A stretch of 64,000 bases of DNA from Rostratula benghalensis (lineage: Eukaryota; Chordata; Aves; Charadriiformes; Rostratulidae). Within the stretch, counting starts at the first letter, position 1. Every line of letters starts with the position of its first letter. The position numbers were made by a program, and so were the translations under genes. Where the stretch lies: assembly GCA_013399305.1 (NCBI GenBank), contig VXAI01000082.1, positions 805,814-869,813 on the forward strand, read 5' to 3'. The notes under the pieces are model-generated. The model was not told where the DNA came from. It saw only the letters and a program-made list of their open reading frames with translations, and ran no database searches. Below, piece by piece: positions 13,001-25,000 of the stretch.

Positions 13001-16000
13001 TAGGAGTATCCAGATGAATGGGCCTTGTTCTCTTCCTGTCTCTGGGGACTCAATGTATCTTTTGTTAAGCCATTGGGTGTTGAATAAATAATTCAATTCA
13101 GCCCTGGGAACAGAGAAAGTAATTTCATATTCTCCTCGTAACTATTTAATGACTTCCTAAAATATTGATAACCTACCTAGCCCTGGCTAGTCTGCTGACA
13201 TGCTACTAAACCATTAGGAGTTAAAACTCTGAAGAGGTGATAGTTTTTTAACTGGAGAACACCTATGTAAATCTTAAAAGAACAAAACCAAGAAAAGTTC
13301 AACCCAGTTGTGTTAATTTTCATAACAGTTAATTTTCATAACAGTTCTTTAAGTAATGGAGCAAAAAAAACCCAAACCAAAAACCAAACCCTAAATCTCT
13401 TTTAAATCCATTTCTGGTACTTACTGGATAAGCCTAGCAAACTTTTAAAAGAACTGAATGATTTTGCAGCTCTTAAATAATGTGAATAAAATATTAATGT
13501 TTTATTAATACAGGCAACTGTGGATATAAATACTTCATTCTCTGTTTTTTGGTTTTGTTTTTTTTTTTTTTTTTAATCTATATCTTATTTATACTTTGAA
13601 ATGAAATTGTAGGTCAATAAGAATGCATCCAAACAGAACTATAACTTTAATTGCTTTACAGATTCTAGCAACTGGGTAACGCAGTCTTTCTAGAGTCGCA
13701 CTCAAGAGCAGTGTTAAATTTTGGGTTCTTTTTTACTCCCAACAATTACTAATTCTTATTCTCATTCACTTCCTGTAGTTATGGTTGAATTAAAATACTC
13801 TGTAGTAACAGCTGATTTGCATTAGCCTGGGTATAAGCCTTAGCTTCATAGTTACTTATGTTTTGTATGAAAAAAACGAAATCTTTCATTTTTCTAAGTT
13901 TTCTTAAGTCTGTGATGCAAAATCAAAAGTTGCTTGATGAAATGGTAATGCTGCCTTGGCATTTGGCAGTCTTTGGCATAGTGTGCAATTAATTGAATGC
14001 GCTATACCAGGAAAATTCCTGGTCCATAGCATTTTCTGATACTGTCTTTGTACCTTTTTAAACTATGCCTTCTCTTCATTGATTAGGTGGTTTATGCATG
14101 ATACTTGCAAATCAAAACATGGTAGTTTTTTTCAGTGGAATAAATTTACTTACAGAACTGGAGTCCAATATAGCATTTTGACTATTACGTCACATACACA
14201 TTTTGTTGAAACCTCTTATTAGCCATTCAGGCTAAAAATCGGAAGAAATCAATGTGATTGTGTAATGGTCTAAATCTTCACTTTAAGGAGCACCATATTT
14301 TCTAGTCATCACTTTAATTGGACGTGTCAGTTAGCATGAGGTGCCCGGAGAAAACCTCTTTGGATAGGATTAAGATTACCCAATGAAGTGTTTTAAGTCT
14401 TAAACCTTCAGTTGCTGATGGTGTAATCATTTCTGCCTGTACTTAACAGTACTTAATCATTTCTGCCTTTTCCTGTCTTACATTCAACACACACACAATG
14501 TAATAAACACCAGGTTGTGTGTTCTAGCAAATAGGAGTGCTTTAACTTCTCTGAGAAGTGTTTCCAAACCTGAAAATACTGCATGTGTTATGGATATCCA
14601 ACCTGAGAAGTTAGGCCTGGAAAGAACTTCGTGCCTGAGTTATCATTCGCTGTGTGCATCTTTACCAACCACCAAGCACAGAGTATTTTTAATTGCAAAA
14701 GGTCAATATGTCTGTCATCTCGTTGTGCTTAAATTGTGGAATGTCGAAGACCAGCAGGTATGGTACAATTTTGTGTTGGTAGCTTTTACTTACGATCCAA
14801 ATTCTTCTATTTCTTCTGAAAGTATTGGATTTTTAAAATATATTTCTTTCTTGCTCAGATTTGAGAAGAATGTTGTATAACCTATTTTTTTTTTCTGATT
14901 TAGAAGAAAAAATGTAAACATTGGAGGTATGTTAAGTAAATACTTCATCACTGTGTCTTCTATAACAGCTGTCTTCTGGTGTTGCTTATTAAAGTAACTT
15001 TTGGAAAAGGCAACCTTGTTGGATTGTTGCTATTACTGATCTGTGCATATGAAGGGAAATGCTTTTAGGAATGGAATTCTAAATGGTTTATTCTTGCAAC
15101 CCGGGTGAATATCATAGGATGACCTAATGAGGCTGTCTTTGACTACACCAGTGTTCTTGCCGTATAATCCATCTTGAAGAAAAAATCGAAACCATACATG
15201 AATTTACAAAGTTGATGCTCACTTTTGGACAATATAGGCGTATAATTCTTAAAAACTTCCAGAATGTCTTCTACCGAGTTTTATTTTTTGGGAAAAAAAA
15301 ATATCTCTTAAAAGTAGATAGTAGATGTTTTTGTGAGCTTTTTAAAATGCATGTATCTTGAAAAAGCTAGAGAAATGTATTGCTGCAAGAGCAGTAACTT
15401 GGTCTTCTTCCTTCTCATCCTCCTCTCCCATACCTCCTTTGCACCTTGGAACTGTAAAGTAGAAAATGCTTGTATACAGTCATCAACACTTACTGAAAGG
15501 TTACCTTTTGTGTATCTGAATTCACAGTAGCAAAAGCAAGTGTGAATGTTTTTTGGCAGCTGCAGTTCTCTAACAACTCCTGTCATCATTGTTCAAAATG
15601 TATCTACCAGTTCTGCTATAAAGTCAGTAATGAATGGATCTTCTTTACTTATCTTCTTTACTGCTTGCACTATTTTGTACTCTATATTTAATACACTATA
15701 TATATATGTACTATATATATAATTACATAATTATTTGCTCATAATAATTAAAAATATTCCAGTGGCTTCTGGAATGATGGCATCTCAGTTAAGTCACTTG
15801 AATTGACATACATTTTTCTTATTAATTCAATCTAGAGCTTTTGTCTTTACACTGAGATTTTTCACAGCTATGCCACTGTAGGAAATTATGAAGTGCAAGG
15901 AGTACTGAATTACATAAGAAACAACTTTCAGAAAAATAGTCATGGTCTTTAATAAGCAGGAGTATTTGAAATTATTTTTTTCCCATAAGACATTTTTTGC

Positions 16001-19000
16001 AGGTAACTATGGTATTAACCTAAAAATAAAAGTGCTTACATTTGTTAAAATCAATATTTTCCAATAACAGCTTGATTTCTAGGTGCCTTTAAGGAATTAT
16101 CTATATGGTGAATACTGCATTGTTGAATTCTACAGGTGCTCTATGTGGACAGAGCAGTATTTGGATTTCCTCCTTGAGACTTAAAGAGAAAGGTGTTTGC
16201 TCATCGCTGTTGTAGTGCAATTTCCATTTCAGCGTTAGTTCCTGTAATATTACAGTCCCCAGCTCATTGGTGGTGCTGGGTCCCTGTGTTAAACAGAGAC
16301 AATCTGAGTGACATAACCACTTCAGAACTCAGGTCCTCGGACAAAATATGACGTTTAGAGTGACTGTTTTTCTTTTTACTTGAATTGTGCAGGATGGAGG
16401 CTTCCTGCCTAGAGCTGGCTTTGGAAGGTGAGCGCCTGTGTAAAGCAGGGGATTGCCGAGCTGGTGTGTCTTTCTTTGAAGCAGCTGTTCAGGTTGGAAC
16501 TGAAGATTTAAAAACCCTCAGTGCTATTTACAGCCAGTTAGGCAATGCCTATTTCTACTTGCATGAATATGCAAAGGCCTTGGAATACCATCACCATGAT
16601 TTAACTCTTGCAAGGTAATCTTGTGTCTTTCATTAACCATGTTCTCCATTTCATCCCATTCTTGTAGAGATCAGCAGTTGACTCTTCATTTTCCTACCAA
16701 ACCTTGCTATTAATACTGGATATTGGGTGAATGTGATGATGGCAGAAGGCCAGGGGGTCTGGCAGGTAACTTGTTTGCCCTTTAACTTGGGAGCTAATAC
16801 TCAGTCTAGCACCATAATCTGACTGAGGCCTCACCAGGTTTGTGGATAATTAAGTGGCTTCCTTAAATCCACCCTTTCCTGTTTCTAAAACTCAGCCTTT
16901 ATGGTTCTCCAGAATGTTAAGCTGGCTCTCTTGTTTACTCATTCATGTTTCTCTGTGTAAAACTCATAATATTGTGAAATCTAAACCCCCTATGGATTTC
17001 ATGTGCTATTTACGCATCTGACTTTTAATGATATGGTATAGATCCAATAAGACACAGGCACCTAAGGTACTTAACCTTAGTTTGGGCACAGACTTATTCT
17101 TTCCACTGCCTTAACCTGCCCAGGTGCTAACCTTGTGGGAACCTGTTGTGTTATTCCCCAAGTATCACACTCTGGGTGGTTCAGGGCCAGTCTTTTGTCA
17201 TAGTTTTGTTTAGAATCTAGAAAAGCAGTAATAATTCTGAGCTGTGTGGGAGACCATTATGTCTTGTAAATAATACAAGACTATGATGGTCAAGTAAAAT
17301 GCAGAAACAGTTAAACCTCTCTGATGCTGGGACTGTCTTCCTGTATAATCGTTAAGAATTTTCTCTTTATTCTATTCCTAAAAGAAGTGATTGGGTTTTT
17401 TTAATGTTAAATAGATGATCAGTACCATGAATACTAGCAGCTGCACAATCAGCACCAAAAAAAATACATGTCTGTAACGAGAGGTTGAACAATCTTTATG
17501 TGAGTTAATTTTAGATATAAAATGAACTAAATACGTATGTATTTTTGTAATCTCGTTTCATAAATTCTTCTACTTGATCATGTGCTTGGTTTCAAATAAT
17601 GTGCTATTTGCTGTGTCCTTTATTTCTACAATTTTAGGACAATTGGAGATCTGCTGGGAGAAGCTAAAGCTAGTGGGAATCTGGGTAACACCTTAAAGGT
17701 ACTTGGGAATTTTGAAGAAGCTATTGTTTGTTGTCAAAGACATCTGGATATTTCCAGGGAGCTTAATGATAAGGTAAGAATTGCTTAGGAATTGAAGTAA
17801 ACTGCTAACACGTATTTCTGAACCCTGTTGTACTGTTACTGAGTGTGCTGTCATTCAGGTAAATACTGAATGTTCAATTATTTCTTCTCCACAGTAAGGA
17901 TCTGTTAGTTGTAAGAGAGTTGTTTGCTCCTGGAAGACTATACATCCAGATTAATATTATCTTGGTTTGTTGTTTATTTGTTTACTTACTTAATTTCGAT
18001 GATAATTGGCCTCAAGACTTACTATTTGTCTTGCATCTGAAGAGGAAGTAGTATGGAAAACCATTTGATTGAGGGATGTGACAGCATGGGAGTCCAGTGG
18101 GTGATAAGAACATGCTCAGAATGGGCAGAGTGTGTGTTGACAACCACTTAACAAACTTTTTTACCCATCTGTGGATTGTACTAACAACTGGTTTGACACA
18201 ACTTTGAAGCATAAAATTTTAATACCTTACTTTACTTTTGGTTTAGGTTGGAGAAGCAAGAGCACTATATAATCTGGGAAATGTGTATCACTCTAAAGGG
18301 AAAAATGTAGCTAGTGCTGGGACTCATGATCCAGGGGAACTCCCAGATGATGTGAAAAATGCGTTACAAAAAGCTGCAAATTATTATGAGTAAGTAGTAG
18401 CTTTAAACATTGAGCACTGAGAGGACATGATCATCCAGTTTATTAGAATATTGGGATACTTGTGGTGTCATGAACCAACCTGTGGCACACCTGTATTCAG
18501 AACAGTGGTACCTGGCAGTTTTTTCCTTTTTGAAATGGAGACTGCACTCTCTGTTTGCTCTGCTCTCATTTTTAGTGGACCTCTTATTACCTGTAAGTCC
18601 TTCCCTTATGTTAGAATCCAGTAGTACTCTTCAAACCAGTCTGAGACAACAACAGGCCTTGGTCTACCTGTATATGATGTAGCTCTCTAACTAGAACCAA
18701 GCACAGCAGCTTGAGTAGAAACGCTGTTCAGTTTGGTATCTCACAGGAAATATTTCCTCCTCAGTGGAGGTTGCATGAAGAGCATTAAAATAGGCCCAAG
18801 CAGAATGCCTCTACCTTTTCCTGTATAGAAATAGAAAGATTTTTTTCTTACTATAATTTAAATGACAGTGAGGAAACAACATCATAAAAATCACCATTCT
18901 TCCTCTTCTCACTTCCTCAAAACAGGGAAAACCTGACAATAGTAACAGAGCTGGGTGATAGAGCAGCACAAGGACGTGCCTTTGGAAACCTGGGCAACAC

Positions 19001-22000
19001 ACACTACCTTCTGGGCAATTTCAGGAGTGCAGTTTTAGCCCATGAACAGGTACAAGAATGTGTTAGTAAGCAAATATGTTCTAGCAAAGTGTTGCCAATT
19101 CCTCTGCTTCTTAGCTACGTGTATTGTGTTGGATCTTGTTGCAAGCTTTTTTTAATGCAAGTTTTAAATCTTAATGGCACAGCTTCAGGTTTAGCTGTTC
19201 TTTCCAGGCATTGCTGGCCTAAAGAATGGATATAACTCTGAGCATGCATTTCTGCTTGCAAATGTATGTTACAAAGTACAAAACTGGTAAAATAACACAA
19301 TTATTTCACATTTTTAAGCGTCTCCTAATTGCAAAAGAATTTGGTGATAGATCAGCGGAAAGAAGAGCATACAGCAATCTTGGAAATGCCTACATATTCC
19401 TGGGTGAATTTGAAGCTGCTTCTGAATACTACAAGTTAGTTGACTGCTTATATATTTATACCTCTTCTTCTGTGGCTTACTTCTGTTGTGCCTGGTACTT
19501 TAACTCAGGGTAGGATAGCCACCTCTTCAGCACATACTTTGAAACATACACTTAGATGCGTTTGTTTAGCAAGAGTAACATTTTTTTCCCTGGTTGCTTA
19601 ACTGTTCTTTTACGGGAGGGGCAGAATTAATCTTTTGCTTTTTTAACTTTCTGTTACTTTAAATAGATTCTTGTCTGCACTGTATATATCTTTCTGCTGA
19701 TAGGCATTTATTCCCCTTTGCTCTAGAGCTGAGGATTCCTGCCTTAGCTCTTAGCAAGTTCTGGCATGATATGAGTACAGATCACCAGAGCTACACCTGA
19801 GATGGGGAGCTGTCTCAGATGCACTCACTGCCTGCCATGGGTGGTGCATGTCAACAGGATTTCACATCTTTAGTCTATATTTTCAATCAGACATTTTTCT
19901 TGACCTCTGCACCACTAAGCCATTGTTGCTGTAACTTGGCCAGCAAGTTGTAAGCGTTGCCAGGAGATCAAGGGAGAGAATTCTGCCCCTCTACTCTGCT
20001 CTGGTGAAACCTCACCTGGAGCACTGCATCCAGCTCTGGAGCCCCCAACAAAAGGACACGGACCTGTTGGAGGGGGTCCAGAGGAGGGCCCCAACAACAG
20101 TCAGAGGGCTGGAGCAACTCTCCTATGAAGACAGGCTGAGAGAGTTGGAGTTGTCCAGCCTGGAGAAGGCTCTGGGCAGGACCTACAACAGCCTTCCAGC
20201 ACTTAAAGGGGGGCCTACAGGGAAGATGGGGAGGAACTCTATCAGGGAGTGTAGCAATAGGATGCAGGGTAACGGTTTTAAACTGAAAAGAGAGGATTAG
20301 GAAGAAATTCTTTACATTAAGGGTGGTGAGACACTGGAACAGGGTGCCCAGAGAAGTTGTAGATGCCCCATTCCTGAAAACATTCCAGGTCAGGTTGGAT
20401 GGGGCCCTGAGCAACCTGATCTTGTTGATGTCCCTGCTCATTGCAGGGGGATCGGACTAGATGACCTTTAAAGGTCCCTTCCAACCCAAACTCTTCTATG
20501 ATTCTATGAAAAGATAAACTCGGCAAAGACACAGGGTAGGTGTTAGCATCTCAATGTGGGTTTCAGGGCCTACCTCTTCTCTTTGAGAAAATAAAATAAC
20601 ATCCCTGAATACCGCTCACATTCTTTTCAGCTCTCAAATTCTTCTTACTCAGCAGGGACAGGCTGGCTTGGCGGTTATAGGTCTGTCTTGCTCTTGTTGA
20701 TGAAGAATACACAGGATTGATTGTAATGCTGGTACTAAACTGTTTCAGCTGTCAGGAAAACCACTATAAATTATTGATGAAGCAATAAATTAAAATTAGA
20801 AGATGCTGTTGATGGGTCAGTCTGCTTTCTACTAAAGCAAATGAATTAGTGGTGGGAAGACAGACACTTAAACCCTTACTTAAACTCTTATGAATTTACA
20901 AGATAGTAAATTATTAGCTTCTAATTTGCCAGCCTGATGCCCTGATTCATTTAATTTGATAATTGATTTTTACTTGCACAAGTATACATTAAAAAACTTC
21001 TCCTTGCTGTGATTTTTGAGGTGACTAACCCTTTCTTTCAGGAGGACGTTACAGCTGGCTCGACAGCTTAAGGACAGAGCTGTGGAAGCACAGGCCTGCT
21101 ACAGCCTTGGGAACACCTACACTTTGCTCCAAGACTATGAAAAAGCAATTGATTATCATTTGAAACACCTTGTGATTGCTCAGGAATTACATGACAAGTA
21201 AGCCCCAAGAGATTGTTTAAAGTGTACATGACACGTAAACCAAATTCAGTTACCTCTTCCTCCGCTGTCCCTGTTGTGTATGTGACAGTGAATTCATGTA
21301 AATTCCATACAACGCTGGGCTCCAGTTTTCATATGGGGGGGGGGGGAAAGTACTCATGAAGGTATCACAGCTAATGAGCTAATGGGATGAAAGACAAATT
21401 GATGGATGACTGTCTCTGCATCTTCTTTGTAAATTAAGGAAAAGAAAAGCAGATGTCTCTCTTCATGACTTCATTACAATAAATTTGCATACCTTCAGAA
21501 GAATATGTCTCCTACTTTTCCACAAATTAAGAATGTGGGAAGGGATTGAAAAAGGAGAATAATGCAGTAGCAAGTAATGCTTATTTTATAATCATGATTT
21601 CTAAAGCCTTTTTTATAATGTTGGGTACAACTAAAATTTGTTACAACTTTGAAATGCACCTCTAACACAATAAGCAGAATATACGAAGAATTGTAAGGCA
21701 TGCAATCTGAGGAAAAGCAAAGCAGGTTATAAAATGTTCCATTCTTTCAAACCCAAGTGCTGTGAGCTTAAAAACTAAAATTTTTATTAGATTTGCTCAT
21801 ATTTATGGCTATACCCAGACCACACTTCTTCAAATGCAACACTTGAGGTGCTGGTGTTGGAATGGTTTGGGATCACAGTCTTCATTTTTCTGGGCATGGT
21901 GATCTCACTCTGGCAGGGTTATGACAAGCTGACCCCTAGTGTTCACTGAGCAAAGGTAGAACTGAAAACCTGTTTATTTTTTGCAGAATTGGTGAAGGAC

Positions 22001-25000
22001 GAGCATGCTGGAGTCTAGGGAACGCATACACTGCTCTGGGAAATCATGACCAAGCTCTGCATTTTGCAGAAAGGCACTTGGAGATTTCAAGAGAGGTACT
22101 ATTTTCACACTCTCCATATGTTGCCTGTTGGGTTTTGCTCTCACTTCCACAGTGGTTTTATGAAGGTGTGACCATGCATGTGAACTGGAAGAATGGAATG
22201 GATTATGAACGATTTCTGACACAGTTGATTCCAAATTGTTCCAGCCATGGCTCACTGCAACCAGGCCCTTAGTTCTCGTGCCACCTCCAATAACGTCATC
22301 GTGGAAATCCAGTTAACAGCCTAGCAGAGGCTTTGTCGTGTCCCTTGCAGTTGTCAGGTATTTCACTACAAAGGTGATTCTCTCAGTGTTCAACCAGAAC
22401 AAGTTTTTCAGCCTTTTTCTCTCAGAAATCCAGGGGGTGAGGTTTGCTGTATGTTTATATAGGTGTATGCTTTGCTCCAGTAACAGAACTGCTTATTTTA
22501 TGTGCTTGCAGGTGGGAGACAGAAGTGGGGAACTCACTGCTAGACTTAATCTCTCAGATCTTCAAATGGTTCTTGGATTAAGCTACAGCACAAACAACTC
22601 CATGATGTCAGAAAGCCACGTAGATAACAATTTGAATGGTACGTGCCTATTGCTGCAATACTTTCTAACTGTGAACTTTAAAAAGCACCTGTTCCTGTGG
22701 TGTTTTCTGATGAGAGATGGTTGAGTACACCGGTTTGCCCCTCCCCTCCCCCATCATCAGCAAAAAACGGTTGGTTTCGCGCTGATGGACCCCTGCAGCT
22801 CCTCCTTTCCTGGAGGATTTGCTGTAAATCACAGGTTACTGCTTAGTTTCTTCACATGGTGTTTCTAATTTCCCCCCCTCTCCCCCCCATTAATTTTTTA
22901 AATTTTTAATGTGGGAAATGTATCTATGTGCTGCCAAACTACATATTTCCTTTTTATTTCCTACCATCTTAGTGACACTGAGGGTTACAGTAGAAGCCAT
23001 GTCATTTGATGTTCCTCTGTTCAGAGATCCACGGTCCTTCTCTTATGTCCCATGAAAGCAACTTACCTAGCTGTGGTTTTGAAGGCTGCTTTTGCTAATG
23101 GTTATCTACCCCCAGCTGATGTATTTCATGGCACTGATTTGGAACTCAGAATTGCTGTATCTGGGACCTTAGATGAGTACAGCACAGCTTTGAAGGGGAC
23201 AGCATAAACCTTAATGATAAAAAGAACTCAATTCTTTTGAAGGTACCAGACCGAGAGTAGGACGCCGTCACAGTATGGAGAACATGGAACTTATGAAATT
23301 AACACCAGAGAAGGTTGGCATTTTCCTTTCTGTTCTGCCAGCGAGATTGCAATGAAGTATTTCTAAGGTTTTTAATTTCAACAGTTATGAACAGTCAGAG
23401 TTTTATACTTAACTTTGAAAGAACTCAGCAGAATGCGTCATTAGCATCGCCTTTTTTAATTTAGTTGATCTTAAGAGTGAGGTAAAAGCAGGTCTAACAA
23501 CTCTTACTTTGTTGTGTAGGCAGCAGTCAGAGGCTTACACACGTAACGGTTGTAAAGGCGCGTGGAAAACCTGCTTTAGTCCCCTCAAATACGAAATAAT
23601 TGGGTCCTGTAGTGAGCGTGCATCCAAAGAATTTATCGCCTCTTTCAAAGTGGCCTGAAGATGCAGACGGAGAGGATTTACAGTAACACTTATTTCTAAC
23701 CTTTAGTTCAGCTGCTTTCAACGGTTTTTCTTTGGTTACAGTCATTTTGTAGGCATTTAAAATACCTGTTGTGCTTGACACTCTGGGGTTTCTACCACCT
23801 TGCAAGCCGTTAGGATTTTTAGCACTTTGACAGAAATGACTCCAGGGGCAGACTAAAATTGCTGGGTTTCCTTCCATACTGGGATCTCCAATTCCCATCT
23901 CTCCGAGTGATGCTAAGCCTGCCATCACACTTATCAAATAGGAAATTAAATCTCAAAGCTTAACGTCTCCACAGCTGGTAGAGCTGCAGTCAGCACTGAT
24001 GCTCAAGAGCCCCTTTGCGTTCCCACTTCAAAAGATCATGCCTTTAGTCTGGGGAGGTTTCTCTGCAGGGAACCACTAAGCTTTGGGCCAGTACCAGCTC
24101 TATTTTTGTACTCTCTGAATGGATTCATCTTTTAAAAACATAGCCCATGGTCGTCTGTGCCCTAAATCTACAAAAATATCCCATGTGGATTTTTGTAATG
24201 AAGTATTAACCTAGTACTGCAGCTTAGCCATTATAAAGAGCTTGTTTTCAAGGTCCTCGTGTGGTAGATTCTGAAAATTCATTCCATCAACACCTTTGCC
24301 ATACAGACCAATGTATGGTTTGGTTGTACAGGATGCTGGCTTCTTGGAGTTGGAATCTGGGTGCTGATCTTAAATAGGCCTTCAAAAGGCAATCTGCTGG
24401 GGTAGGCAGTGCTGCTGGAAAGAGTGGGGATTGTGTTCACAATTTCTGATGTTGAATCAAGAAAAAGATGTGGCTTCATTCACACACCGTAAGAGCTTGT
24501 CAACTGGAGATAAAGCCGTCCATTTTGTGGATAATTCTGTTTATTTGAGAAGAAATTTAGGGAAAATCTGTTAGGTTGATAAAGCTATCTGTTCTGTTCT
24601 TCAGTGACACAGGACAGTTACTCCTGTTTGCTCTTGCGCTGGCATTCTTCTCCCTCTGCCTTTTCAATCTTTACTGGGACTTTTGTGTCTAGAAAGGACT
24701 TCAGAGAAGGCTGGTTGAGTATCTGGGTTTGTATAAGGGTTTGTTTTGCTCTAACACTTTGTCAAACTGTGGGGTTTCTCTTTTTTCTTTCCAATTTTAA
24801 CGAATGTCAGCTGGGAAATGCCAGCTGTGTCTGCAGTTTTGTGTTCACATTGACTACATTTCCCACACTGCAGTCAGGAAGGAAGCACCCGTGTTCCATC
24901 AAATACACCACTGGACCCCATTTTTCATCAATCGGGTGCCGCGCTACGGTTCAGTTCAAAGACTGACCAGTGACAGCACTAACCTGAGTCAGGGACCGAG

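Larger units (their letters stand above)
10090..16392 (+). other. GPSM2 intron 1
   Basis: A 6.3 kb intron with GT at 10090 and AG at 16391-16392. It holds a CR1 tail fragment (12195-12252), a purine-rich low-complexity tract (12738-12806), a short tandem duplication (13312-13343) and a TA-rich microsatellite (15696-15722). An open frame flanked by possible splice sites (14514-14757) is described separately. The rest is AT-rich with nothing recognisable. Confidence 0.85.

Noticed and set aside
19968..20441. Open frames on both strands near 20 kb
   Set aside because: They lie entirely within the CR1 copy in GPSM2 intron 6. The plus frame is a fragment of CR1 ORF2 and the minus frame is its antisense.
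22338..22724. 128-codon plus-strand frame as a separate gene
   Set aside because: Only the part at 22512-22638 is coding, as GPSM2 exon 9. The remainder is intron read-through past a valid donor.
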